Shown piece after piece: positions 1 through 7,943 of a DNA stretch of 28,953 bases. Numbering within the stretch: position 1 is the stretch's first letter; each line of letters begins with the position of its first letter. A program made the position numbers and the translations under genes. The notes under the pieces were generated by a model, which worked only from the letters and a program-made list of their open reading frames with translations, searched no databases and was not told the origin of the DNA. The stretch comes from Sphingomonadales bacterium UBA6174 (lineage in GTDB: Bacteria > Pseudomonadota > Alphaproteobacteria > Sphingomonadales > Sphingomonadaceae), in assembly GCA_002422945.1 (NCBI GenBank), contig DITW01000018.1:1-28953 (forward strand), given 5' to 3'.

Positions 1-2478
1 TATGTGCCGGGTTGGGATTGCCACGGCCTGCCGATCGAATGGATGATCGAAAAGGCGTATAAGGACAAGAAGCTCAACAAGGACGAAGTCCCGGCCAATG
101 AGTTCCGCGCCGAATGCCGCGCCTATGCCGCCAAATGGGTCGGCGTGCAGAAAGAACAGTTCAAACGCCTTGGCATCATGGGCGATTGGGAAGACCCCTA
201 TCTTACGATGAAATATGAGGCAGAAGCCTCAATCGTCGGAGAACTCTTGAAATTTGCCGAAAGCGGCCAGCTCTATCGCGGGTCCAAGCCGGTGATGTGG
301 TCCCCGGTCGAAAAGACCGCGCTCGCCGAAGCCGAGGTCGAATATGAAGACATCACCTCGACCCAGATCGAGGTGGCGTTTGAAATTTCTGACGCGCCAA
401 ATGCGCCGGAACTGGTCGGCGCCAAGGCCGTCATCTGGACGACGACCCCATGGACCATCCCGACCAATCAGGCCTTGGCCTTTGGGCCGGAGATTGAATA
501 TGGCCTGTTTGAAAGTGAAGACGGCGCACGCTTTGTGCTCTCGGTCGAACGCGCGGCGCTGATCGCGCAATTTGCGGGTGCCAAGACGATCAAGACGTTC
601 AGCGGTGCAACCCTTGCTGGCGCAACTGCCCGTCACCCGATGCATGCAAAGGGCGGCTTTTTCGCCAAGCCCCGCCCGTTCCTCGCCGGTGATTTCGTCA
701 CGACCGATGCGGGTACGGGCCTTGTCCACCTCGCTCCAGATCATGGCGAGGACGACTTCCTCACCTGCAAGGCAAATGGCATCGACCCGGTGTTCGCGGT
801 GGAGCCGGATGGCCGCTATCGCGCCGATTGGGCATGGATGGGCGGCGAAAGCCTGTCCGTCATCAATCCCAAGCTGAACGCGCCGGAAGGCCCGATCTGC
901 ACCGACCTACGCGATGCGGGTGCGTTGCTGTCCGCCGAGGCGTTCAAGCATAGCTATCCGCATAGCTGGCGCTCCAAGGCCAAGGTCATCTATCGCTGCA
1001 CCCCGCAATGGTTCATCCCGATGGACAAGAACCACAACGACGCAACTTTGCGCGAAACCGCGCTTGGCGCGGTGCGCGATACGCGCTGGGTGCCGGAACG
1101 CGCCGAAAACCGCATCACCGCGATGGTCGAAGGCCGTCCGGACTGGGTGATCAGCCGCCAACGCGCATGGGGCGTGCCGATTGCGCTCTATGTCCATCGC
1201 AAGAGCGGCCAGTATCTCAATGATTCTGCAGTCAATCACCGGATCATCGAGGCCTTCAAACTGGGTGGCGCGGACGCATGGTTCGCCGCCGATCATCAGG
1301 CCTTATTGGGCGCGGATTATGATCTCGCCGATTATGAAGTCGTCAACGACATCCTCGATGTATGGTTCGATTCCGGCTCCACCCATAGCTTTGTGGTCGA
1401 GGCGCGTTATGGCGTCGGCACGATTGCCGATCTCTATCTCGAAGGCTCGGATCAGCATCGCGGCTGGTTCCAGTCCTCCTTGCTCGAAAGCTGCGGCACC
1501 CGTGGCCGCGCACCGTATAAGGCGGTGCTGACCCATGGCTTTGCATTGGACGGTCAAGGCCGCAAAATGTCCAAGTCCTTGGGCAATGTCGTAGATCCGT
1601 TGAAGATCCTGAACGAATCCGGCGCGGACATTCTGCGCCTGTGGGTCGCCTCCACCGATTATTTCGACGATGTCCGCATCGGTAAGGAAGTGCTCGCCGG
1701 CACCTCTGACGCCTATCGCAAGATTCGCAACACCTTCCGCTACTTGCTCGGCGCTCTTGATGGATATTCTGAAGAAGAAGCCGTCGCTTTTGATGCCCTG
1801 CCGGAACTGGAACGCTATGTTCTCCACCTGCTGACCCAGCTCGATCACGAGTTGAAAGACGCGGCGCTGAACTATGAATTCAACCGTTACGCCCGGGCGC
1901 TGAGCGATTTCTGCAACAACGACCTCTCGGCCTTCTTTTTCGATATTCGCAAGGACTGCCTCTATTGCGATGCGCCGAATGATCCGAAGCGCCGGGCCTA
2001 TCGCCATGTGCTTGATCTGCTGTTCCACGCGCTCGTGCGCTATGCCGCCCCGATCCTCTGCTTCACGGCGGAAGAAGTGTGGCAGGCGCGTTATCCGTCG
2101 GAAGATGGTTCGGTCCATTTCCTTGTCTGGCCGGAAATGGAACGCGCATGGCATGGCGACAGTGCCTTCGCCGATAAATGGAGCGAGTTGCGCACGTTGC
2201 GGACCCAAGTGACCGAAGCGATTGAACCGTTGCGCCGCGAAAAGATCATCCGCTCCAGCCTTGAAGCGGATGTCGCGATCCCCGCCTCCTCGCCCTTTGC
2301 GACGATGCCCGGTCTGGACGAATTGTTCATCACGGCCTCGGCCACGGCTGTAGCAGGCGATGAGATCACCATCACCAAGACCGAGCATCACAAATGCGGG
2401 CGCTGCTGGCGCTTGTTGCCGGATGTGGCCGAAGACGGGGCATTATGCGGTCGTTGCGACGATGTGGTGAACGGCTGA
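1..2478 (+). CDS. ileS: Isoleucyl-tRNA synthetase, 5'-truncated by the window edge
   Basis: Charges tRNA-Ile with isoleucine in the cytoplasm, a class I aminoacyl-tRNA synthetase. The frame is open from base 1 and enters at the conserved PGWDCHGLPIE block; the HIGH signature normally lies about 25 residues upstream, so roughly the first 90 residues are outside the window and the apparent GTG at 4 is not the start. The editing-domain stretch TTTPWTIPTN lies near 440-475, the KMSKS loop is exact at 1564-1578 (followed by LGNVVDP), and the C-terminal zinc module with two CxxC pairs (KCGRCW and LCGRCDD) sits at about 2390-2455, as in bacterial-type IleRS. About 826 residues are visible, consistent with a ~920-residue enzyme. 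A REP pair separates it from lspA downstream, the usual ileS-lspA order. Family assignment is secure. Confidence 0.98.
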   Translation, partial: YVPGWDCHGLPIEWMIEKAYKDKKLNKDEVPANEFRAECRAYAAKWVGVQKEQFKRLGIMGDWEDPYLTMKYEAEASIVGELLKFAESGQLYRGSKPVMWSPVEKTALAEAEVEYEDITSTQIEVAFEISDAPNAPELVGAKAVIWTTTPWTIPTNQALAFGPEIEYGLFESEDGARFVLSVERAALIAQFAGAKTIKTFSGATLAGATARHPMHAKGGFFAKPRPFLAGDFVTTDAGTGLVHLAPDHGEDDFLTCKANGIDPVFAVEPDGRYRADWAWMGGESLSVINPKLNAPEGPICTDLRDAGALLSAEAFKHSYPHSWRSKAKVIYRCTPQWFIPMDKNHNDATLRETALGAVRDTRWVPERAENRITAMVEGRPDWVISRQRAWGVPIALYVHRKSGQYLNDSAVNHRIIEAFKLGGADAWFAADHQALLGADYDLADYEVVNDILDVWFDSGSTHSFVVEARYGVGTIADLYLEGSDQHRGWFQSSLLESCGTRGRAPYKAVLTHGFALDGQGRKMSKSLGNVVDPLKILNESGADILRLWVASTDYFDDVRIGKEVLAGTSDAYRKIRNTFRYLLGALDGYSEEEAVAFDALPELERYVLHLLTQLDHELKDAALNYEFNRYARALSDFCNNDLSAFFFDIRKDCLYCDAPNDPKRRAYRHVLDLLFHALVRYAAPILCFTAEEVWQARYPSEDGSVHFLVWPEMERAWHGDSAFADKWSELRTLRTQVTEAIEPLRREKIIRSSLEADVAIPASSPFATMPGLDELFITASATAVAGDEITITKTEHHKCGRCWRLLPDVAEDGALCGRCDDVVNG

Positions 2479-2519
2479 TCAGATGACTGCCCTTGCTTCA
2501 CAGCACACCAACCCCTCAC

Positions 2520-2600
2520 TTCGTCACCCTGAACTTGTTTCAGGGTCCATGCATGACCGCCCCGCAAAGATGCTGAAACAAGTTCAGCATGACGAATGGG
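2520..2600. repeat. REP pair (BIME-like inverted repeat), copy 1
   Basis: Two head-to-head REP units. Left unit: TTCGTC followed by an 8-bp hairpin ACCCTGAA/TTCAGGGT (2526-2533 with 2539-2546, 5-nt loop). Right unit: hairpin ATGCTGAA/TTCAGCAT (2570-2577 with 2583-2590) followed by GACGAA, the inverse of the TTCGTC head. The same element recurs at about 21253-21351 and 23623-23702, in the same orientation. It lies between ileS and lspA, so it would be transcribed if the two genes share a message. Confidence 0.9.
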
Positions 2601-2679
2601 GAAGTCTGCATGGCGAACGTCAGGGGCCTCATGGCGGCATTGTGGCGCGACAACCCAACATCGGGGAAGCGCCAAAACA

Positions 2680-3192
2680 ATGACGGCCAAAATCCATCAT
2701 CGCGCTTTAGGCTTTGTCATCGCCTTGCTGATCTTTGCGATCGATCAGGCGTCGAAATTCGCGATCATCCATACCTTGGCGCTCGAATCGCGGCAGGTGA
2801 TCACGCTCAGCCCGATTCTCAATCTGAGCTGGGTCGAAAATCACGGCATCTCGCTCGGCATGTTCACCGCCGATAGCGCGGAACAGCGTTGGATTCTGGT
2901 GGCGATGACGGCGCTCATTGCGCTCGGCGTCTCTTATTGGATGTTGCGCGAACGGATGCGGGCGGATGTCTATGCATTGGCGCTGGTATTGGGCGGCGCA
3001 ATCGGCAACATTACCGATCGCACGCGGTTCGGCTATGTGGTTGATTTCATCGACTTGCATTTTGGTGCGTTCAGACCGTTTTTGGTCTTCAATGTTGCCG
3101 ACGCCGCGATTACGATAGGCGTATTGATATTATTGGTGCGGGCCTTCTTCACCACGAACAAGATGAAAAACGGAGATACGGAACATGCGTAA
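2680..3192 (+). CDS. lspA: Lipoprotein signal peptidase (signal peptidase II)
   Basis: Inner-membrane aspartyl protease that removes the signal peptide of prolipoproteins after diacylglyceryl modification. The 170-residue protein has about four membrane segments and the family landmarks in order: IDQASK near residues 21-26, NxGISLG near 54-60, GGAIGNITDR at 105-114, VVDFID with catalytic Asp122, and FNVADAAI with catalytic Asp141 (spacing as in E. coli D123/D141). The frame is open upstream to 2596, but that extension is translated REP sequence and unlike any LspA; ATG 2680 has GGGGAA 11 nt upstream and gives the usual length. The stop overlaps the next gene by 8 bp. That neighbour is itself a lipoprotein and thus a likely substrate. 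Confidence 0.96.
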   Translation: MTAKIHHRALGFVIALLIFAIDQASKFAIIHTLALESRQVITLSPILNLSWVENHGISLGMFTADSAEQRWILVAMTALIALGVSYWMLRERMRADVYALALVLGGAIGNITDRTRFGYVVDFIDLHFGAFRPFLVFNVADAAITIGVLILLVRAFFTTNKMKNGDTEHA

Positions 3193-3604
3193 GACGATCC
3201 TGACCGTGGCTGCGGCCTCGACCTTGCTTGCGCTCTCCGCTTGCGGTGGCAAGGCTGGTGGCGTGATCAACCGCGAACGCCCGGATGAATTCGCGACCGC
3301 GCGTCATGCACCACTGGTGATCCCGCCCGATTTCGCCCTCACCCCGCCGCGCCCCGGCGCGCCGCGCCCGCAAGAAGCGGACAGCAGCACCCAGGCGTTG
3401 CAGGCGATGTTCGGCGGCGCTGCCGTGCGTTCTGCTGCGGAAAGCGGCCTGATCTCGGCTGCGGGCGGCGTGCGCAGCGGCACCAGCCGTTCAAACGTGA
3501 CCGATCCCAACACCAATGTCGTCGACAAGGGCGCAGGCGTGCAGGACATTTTGAACGCGCCAGAAACCACCACGACGCCCAACACCGTCTCGACCCCGCA
3601 ATAA
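3185..3604 (+). CDS. BamF/DUF3035-family outer-membrane lipoprotein
   Basis: Small predicted lipoprotein of 139 residues. A short signal peptide ends in the lipobox LSAC (Cys20), so lipidation and outer-membrane anchoring are expected. The following RPDEFATARHAPLVIPPDF block matches the hallmark of DUF3035, the family that includes BamF of the alphaproteobacterial beta-barrel assembly complex. The rest is low-complexity and Ala/Thr/Pro-rich, typical of a periplasmic tether. GGAG lies 9 nt before the ATG, and the start overlaps the end of lspA by 8 bp, indicating co-translation. A role as a Bam accessory subunit is known for Caulobacter and inferred here. No M16 protease gene follows. Confidence 0.82.
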   Translation: MRKTILTVAAASTLLALSACGGKAGGVINRERPDEFATARHAPLVIPPDFALTPPRPGAPRPQEADSSTQALQAMFGGAAVRSAAESGLISAAGGVRSGTSRSNVTDPNTNVVDKGAGVQDILNAPETTTTPNTVSTPQ

Positions 3605-3640
3605 GCGTCCACACCGGGTCGGCCCGCAGTTTCGGCTGAC

Positions 3641-4561
3641 ATGTTCGGGCTAATCCTCAGACGGCTGATGGCGTCGATCCCGACGCTGTTGGCCGTCGTC
3701 TTTTTGTCCTTCTTCCTGATGCGGTTCGCGCCGGGCAGCCCGTTTGACGGCGAGCGCCCGCTCGATCCCGAAACGCGCCTCGCGCTTGATGCCGCTTATG
3801 GGCTGGATCAGCCGATCATCGTCCAGTTCGGGCGCTATATCACCGGGCTGGCCCATGGCGACTTCGGGCCGAGCCTTGTCTATCGCGATTTTACCGTCAC
3901 CGATCTGATCTGGACCGGCCTGCCGGTTTCGCTCCTTATCGGCGCGCTGGCGCTGTTGCTGGCGATGGCGGGCGGCATCGCCATCGGACTAGCCGCGACA
4001 TTGCGCCCGAATGGCCCGCTCGACTGCCGCCTGATGCTCGGCATGACCTTGCTGACCGCGCTGCCGACCTTTGTCACCGGGCCGATATTGGCGCTGGTCT
4101 TTGCCCTGTGGCTCGGCTGGTTACCGGTCGCGGGCTGGGGGAATGGCGCGCCCGTGTATGTCGTATTGCCGGTCCTTGCCCTCACCCTCCCGACCATGGG
4201 GGCGGTCGCAAAACTCACCCGCGCGGGGCTGGCCCAGATCATGACGCAGGACCATATCCGCGCCGCACAGGGGCGCGGCATATCGGGCTGGCGGCTGATC
4301 TCCCGCCATGCGCTCCGCCCCGCCTTATTGCCGGTGATCAGCTACGCCGGGCCAGCGGCGGCGGGATTATTGACCGGCGCGGTGGTGATTGAAACGATCT
4401 TCGCGCTGCCCGGCCTTGGGCGCTATTTCGTGCAGGGCGCGCTCAATCGCGACTATCCGTTGGTGATGGGGGTGGTGACGCTTTACGCCGCTCTGATCGT
4501 GTTGTTCAACCTCATCGCCGATGTGCTGTACGGCTGGCTCGACCCACGGGTGCGCGGATGA
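3641..4561 (+). CDS. ABC importer permease, DppB/OppB type
   Basis: First inner-membrane subunit of a peptide/nickel-family (Dpp/Opp) ABC importer, 306 residues. The N-terminal pattern (LILRRLMASIPTLLAVVFLSFFLMRFAPGSPFD) is the characteristic first membrane helix and periplasmic lead-in of DppB-like proteins. Several further hydrophobic helices follow. The coupling region RAAQGRGISGWRLISRH (about residues 206-222) corresponds to the EAA loop that contacts the ATPase, and VIETIFALPGLGRYFV is a conserved C-terminal block. The stop overlaps the next permease start (ATGA at 4558-4561), so both are translated from one message. The substrate cannot be told from sequence; short peptides are most likely. 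No substrate-binding protein gene is present in the cluster. Confidence 0.92.
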   Translation: MFGLILRRLMASIPTLLAVVFLSFFLMRFAPGSPFDGERPLDPETRLALDAAYGLDQPIIVQFGRYITGLAHGDFGPSLVYRDFTVTDLIWTGLPVSLLIGALALLLAMAGGIAIGLAATLRPNGPLDCRLMLGMTLLTALPTFVTGPILALVFALWLGWLPVAGWGNGAPVYVVLPVLALTLPTMGAVAKLTRAGLAQIMTQDHIRAAQGRGISGWRLISRHALRPALLPVISYAGPAAAGLLTGAVVIETIFALPGLGRYFVQGALNRDYPLVMGVVTLYAALIVLFNLIADVLYGWLDPRVRG

Positions 4562-5355
4562 GACGGCTATTCAATGCCCTGCCCGCCATGTTGGTGCTGC
4601 TGATTCTGGTCGCCGCATGGCTATTGCCGCCGTTCCTGCCTTGGGATTATCGGATCATCGATTGGGATCATGTCAGCAGCCCGGCCTTCACCCCCGGCCA
4701 TCTGCTCGGCACCGATAATGTCGGGCGCGATCTGTTGTCCCGCACGCTGATCGGCACGCGGATCACGACGATGGTCGCTATTGCCGCAGCAACGGTCTCG
4801 CTCCTCATCGGCACCTTATGGGGCGCGCTCGCGGGCTGGTGCGGCGGGCGGATCGACAATGTGATGATGCGGATCGTCGATGCGCTTTATGCCCTGCCGT
4901 TCATGTTCGTGGTGATCCTGCTGATGGTCGTATTTGGTCGGTCGATCTTGCTCGTGTTCATCGGCATTGGCGCGGTGGAGTGGCTGACGATGGCGCGGGT
5001 CGTGCGCGGGCAGATGCTCGCCTTGCGCCAACGCCCGTTCATCCTCGCGTCAGAGGCCGCAGGGGCCAGCCCGCGCTTCATCATTTTCCGCCATGCCCTG
5101 CCCAATATGGCGGCGGTGATCCTCGCCTATCTGCTGCTGACGGTGCCGCAAGTGGTGATGGTGGAGAGCTTCCTCTCCTTCCTTGGCCTTGGCGTGCAGG
5201 AACCGATGACCTCGCTCGGCATTTTGGTGAAGGAAGGTGCGGACGATATGGATGTCTTCCCGATGGCCCTAATGGTGCCGGGCGGGGTGTTGGTGACATT
5301 AGTGATCTGCCTAACCCTGTTGGGAGAACGGCTGCGCGACCGGTGGACGGCATGA
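4558..5355 (+). CDS. ABC importer permease, DppC/OppC type
   Basis: Second permease subunit, 265 residues. The N-terminal helix is followed by the DppC-type segment HLLGTDNVGRDLLSRTLIGTR, and the EAA loop is well formed (EAAGASPRFIIFRHALPN, about residues 165-182). The VVMVESFLSFLGLGVQEPMTSLG stretch is diagnostic of OppC/DppC. About six membrane helices are predicted by eye. Start and stop both overlap their neighbours through ATGA (4558-4561 and 5352-5355), giving a tightly coupled three-gene unit. It should pair with the preceding permease to form the translocation pore. Confidence 0.92.
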   Translation: MRRLFNALPAMLVLLILVAAWLLPPFLPWDYRIIDWDHVSSPAFTPGHLLGTDNVGRDLLSRTLIGTRITTMVAIAAATVSLLIGTLWGALAGWCGGRIDNVMMRIVDALYALPFMFVVILLMVVFGRSILLVFIGIGAVEWLTMARVVRGQMLALRQRPFILASEAAGASPRFIIFRHALPNMAAVILAYLLLTVPQVVMVESFLSFLGLGVQEPMTSLGILVKEGADDMDVFPMALMVPGGVLVTLVICLTLLGERLRDRWTA

Positions 5356-6893
5356 CGGCGGTTCTCGATTATCGCAACGTCACGGTCGCGTTTGAGGGAC
5401 GTGAGGTCGTCCAAAACCTCAACCTCGCGATTGCGCCGGGCGAATGTGTGGCCTTGGTCGGCGAATCAGGCTCGGGTAAATCGCAAAGCTGGATGGCCCC
5501 GTTCGGCCTGTCGCCGGGCGTGGCCGGGGGCGAGGCCTATCTCTGTGGCGCGCCGGTGATCGGCGCGGATGCGGCCAGCCTGTCCGCATTGCGCGCGCGA
5601 CATGCGGGCTTCGTGTTCCAGCAACCGCTCACCAGCCTATCGCCGCACCTCAACATCGCCGCGCATCTGACGGAAGCCTTCACCCAAGCGGGCGCGCCTT
5701 TGCCCGATCAGGATATGCTCATCGCTGCCCTCGCCGATGTCGGGATCGACCGGCCCGCCGAACGGCTGCAGCAATTTCCGCACCGGCTATCGGGCGGCCA
5801 GCGCCAGCGCGTGATGATCGCCATGGCCCTTGCCCATCGCCCTGCGCTGTTGATCGCGGATGAACCCACGACCGCACTCGATGCGACCTTGCGGCGCGAG
5901 GTGATGGACCTGCTCAACCGCCTGTGCCGCGACCGGGGCATGGCGATGCTGCTCATCAGCCATGATCTCGCCAGCGTCGCCCATATGGCCGACCGGATCA
6001 TCATCATGCACCTAGGCGAAATGATCGAAACCGGCCCGTCCGATCAGATCTTGTCGCACCCGGCCAGCGATTATGGCCGGGAATTGCTCGCCGCGACACC
6101 GCGCCTGACCGATCCCATCCCGGTGCACCCCGTAATCGGCCCGCCCCTGTTGGCGGCAAACGAGATCGCGGTCAGCTTCCCCATGCCGGGCTGGCGACGC
6201 CCGCCTTTGCAGGCCGTCGCTGATGCCAGCCTGATGGTGCATGAGGGCGAGGCCGTCGCGATTGTCGGCGGATCGGGATCGGGCAAATCGACCTTGGCCC
6301 GCGCCATCGCCCGGCTTGGGCCATGCGATGCGGGGACAGTATCTTGGCGCGGCCTCCCCCTCCCGCCCCGCGCCAAGATGAGACCGCAGGACCGCGCCGG
6401 GTTCCAGCCGGTGTTCCAAGACCCGGTCGCGAGCCTTGATCCGCGCTGGCGCGTGGCCGATATCATCGCCGAGCCTGCGCACCATCTTGGACGAGGCGCC
6501 ACCCGTCAATTTGTCCTCAGCATCATGGCGGAATGCGGGCTGACCCCAGACCTCGCCGACCGACGCCCGCAGGAGCTCTCCGGCGGACAGGCGCAGCGCG
6601 TGGCGATTGCCCGCGCGCTCATCACCGATCCGGCGATGCTGATTCTGGATGAGGCAACCTCAGCGCTGGATGTTTTGGTCGCGGGCCGCATCCTCGACCT
6701 GTTGCGCCGATTGCAGCGCGAAAGGCGATTGGCAATGCTGATGATCACCCATGATCTCGCGGTGGCGCGGCAATTATGCCATCGGGTGATCGTGATGGAT
6801 CAGGGCCGGATCATCGAACAAGGCGACACGGAAATATTGATCCGCGCACCACACACCGACATTAGCCGCGCATTGATCGCCGCCAGCCAATAA
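5352..6893 (+). CDS. Fused double ATP-binding subunit of the peptide-type ABC importer (DppD-DppF)
   Basis: Energises the adjacent permeases. Of 513 residues, two complete ATPase domains are visible: domain 1 has Walker A GESGSGKS, signature LSGGQRQRV and Walker B LLIADEPTTALD; domain 2 has GGSGSGKST, signature LSGGQAQRVAIARAL and LILDEATSALD. Each domain also has a His switch (LLISHDLA and LMITHDLA). This is the fused form of the DppD/DppF pair (YejF-like architecture). The frame is open far upstream (to 4818), but that part lies antiparallel in meaning to the permease gene and contains no ATPase sequence; ATG 5352 overlaps the permease stop and begins directly with the first beta strand. 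It ends 21 bp from the convergent accessory operon. Confidence 0.95.
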   Translation: MTAVLDYRNVTVAFEGREVVQNLNLAIAPGECVALVGESGSGKSQSWMAPFGLSPGVAGGEAYLCGAPVIGADAASLSALRARHAGFVFQQPLTSLSPHLNIAAHLTEAFTQAGAPLPDQDMLIAALADVGIDRPAERLQQFPHRLSGGQRQRVMIAMALAHRPALLIADEPTTALDATLRREVMDLLNRLCRDRGMAMLLISHDLASVAHMADRIIIMHLGEMIETGPSDQILSHPASDYGRELLAATPRLTDPIPVHPVIGPPLLAANEIAVSFPMPGWRRPPLQAVADASLMVHEGEAVAIVGGSGSGKSTLARAIARLGPCDAGTVSWRGLPLPPRAKMRPQDRAGFQPVFQDPVASLDPRWRVADIIAEPAHHLGRGATRQFVLSIMAECGLTPDLADRRPQELSGGQAQRVAIARALITDPAMLILDEATSALDVLVAGRILDLLRRLQRERRLAMLMITHDLAVARQLCHRVIVMDQGRIIEQGDTEILIRAPHTDISRALIAASQ

Positions 6894-6914
6894 GAATGTC
6901 ATGGGCAAACTTAA

Positions 6915-7403
6915 TCAATGCCATTTTTGCGCCTCCCGAATGTCGGCTGCTGAAAAATAATCTTCATATTCCACCCAAGCGCCTTCGGCATCATAAGGCA
7001 CCTCATTACAAGGCAACCAATGTTGTTCAGCGGCAATATCCGACCCGCCCCAACACCAGCCATGCGCCGATAATATCGCCAACGCACGCCGCCACATATT
7101 GCACCCCCACATCGCCACCCCGCCCATCGGGCCATCATGACCCGGCCCAACCCTGCATCGACCCTGCTCAAATTCGGCACGCTGCATCAACACGCGCACC
7201 GCAGCGGGATAGGTGGCAAATTTACTGATGGGTATGGCGTTCTCAATATCGAACCGTTCTTCTGCCGGCAGAGGTGGCAAATACAAATAATCGGCCTGGC
7301 TGAATTGCCCCTCATGGGGAGGATGCGTCATTATCCAACCGCCAGCAAGAAAGACCGCCAACACGGCGAATTGAAACATTTTCGCACACCCAATGCTTGC
7401 CAT
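6915..7403 (-). CDS. Predicted exported four-cysteine protein, paralog B (candidate immunity protein)
   Basis: Not a family I can name. The 162-residue protein begins with a hydrophobic segment (about residues 8-25) that looks like a signal peptide or anchor. The mature part contains ADYLYLPPL (38-46), VLMQR (71-75), CNMWRRA (101-107), AHGWCWGGS (113-121), AEQHWLPC (125-132) and FSAADI near the end. Cys83, 101, 117 and 132 match the only four cysteines of the upstream paralog, suggesting two disulfides and a periplasmic location. By eye about half of the residues are identical. The start at 7403 is chosen because GGAGGA lies 7 nt upstream and MASI matches the paralog; the frame is open further upstream (to 7487). 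Last gene of a three-gene minus-strand operon, 28 bp after paralog A. A muramidase-immunity role is inferred from the first gene. Confidence 0.78.
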   Translation of the reverse strand: MASIGCAKMFQFAVLAVFLAGGWIMTHPPHEGQFSQADYLYLPPLPAEERFDIENAIPISKFATYPAAVRVLMQRAEFEQGRCRVGPGHDGPMGGVAMWGCNMWRRALAILSAHGWCWGGSDIAAEQHWLPCNEVPYDAEGAWVEYEDYFSAADIREAQKWH

Positions 7404-7431
7404 CATCCATTCCTCCGTCATTGATGCGCCA

Positions 7432-7911
7432 TCAACGCCGCGTCCTTGCCTCCTGTATATCGGCAGCCGAAAACATATCGCCCTCACCCATCAAGGCACC
7501 TTCGAAATAAAAGGGGTCTTGGGCGCAAGGGAGCCAATGCTGTTCGGCGAGTATCCACGATCCGCCCCAGCACCACCCATGCGCTTCCAATTTCACCCTC
7601 GCCCGACGCCACATATTACACGCCCGCCTGCCCATCGCACTCTCCAGACTTGGCCAGAATATACATCGATTCAGCTCGATATCTGATCGTTGCATCAGGA
7701 CGCGCAAGGATGCAGGGAAGGATCGATATCTCAAGATCGGAAATAATTCTTTTGTCTCAATCCGCTCTGCTGCCGACAGGGGCGGCAGGTACAAATAATC
7801 AGCCGGAAAAAATGCCCTCATCTGCCGTGCCGCTGCAATGGCCTCACCACCAGCAAGCACGACCGTCAATATCGCTAGCCGAAAAAAGACTACACGCCAT
7901 ATACTTGCCAT
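7432..7911 (-). CDS. Predicted exported four-cysteine protein, paralog A (candidate immunity protein)
   Basis: Family unknown to me. 159 residues with an N-terminal hydrophobic segment (about 7-22) and an Ala-rich AAA site near residue 28 compatible with Sec signal-peptide cleavage. The mature region carries exactly four cysteines (83, 98, 114, 129) set in the same tryptophan-rich context as paralog B: CNMWRRA, AHGWCWGGS, AEQHWLPC. GGGGA lies 4 nt before the ATG. It sits 32 bp after the lysozyme-like gene and 28 bp before its own duplicate, on the same strand, so the three are very likely one transcript. Size, export and probable disulfides recall periplasmic lysozyme inhibitors in general form only; no sequence similarity to Ivy, MliC/PliC or PliI was recognised. 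Confidence 0.8.
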   Translation of the reverse strand: MASIWRVVFFRLAILTVVLAGGEAIAAARQMRAFFPADYLYLPPLSAAERIETKELFPILRYRSFPASLRVLMQRSDIELNRCIFWPSLESAMGRRACNMWRRARVKLEAHGWCWGGSWILAEQHWLPCAQDPFYFEGALMGEGDMFSAADIQEARTRR

Positions 7912-7943
7912 CGCATCCCCACGTCTTTGATGTGTCTTTATGG

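Noticed and set aside
1303..2391. Open frame of 362 codons on the minus strand opposite ileS
   Set aside because: The plus strand carries the KMSKS loop and zinc-finger cysteines of IleRS; the reverse frame is a shadow.
4818..5351. N-terminal extension of the fused ATPase frame to 691 codons
   Set aside because: This part overlaps the DppC-type permease in another frame and is Arg/Gly-rich without ATPase similarity; ATG 5352 starts the real protein.
6880..6930. Second copy of the tRNA-Leu 3' end expected as an attachment site at the far end of the accessory operon
   Set aside because: No stretch resembling the tRNA T arm or acceptor sequence was found there, and no integrase is present.
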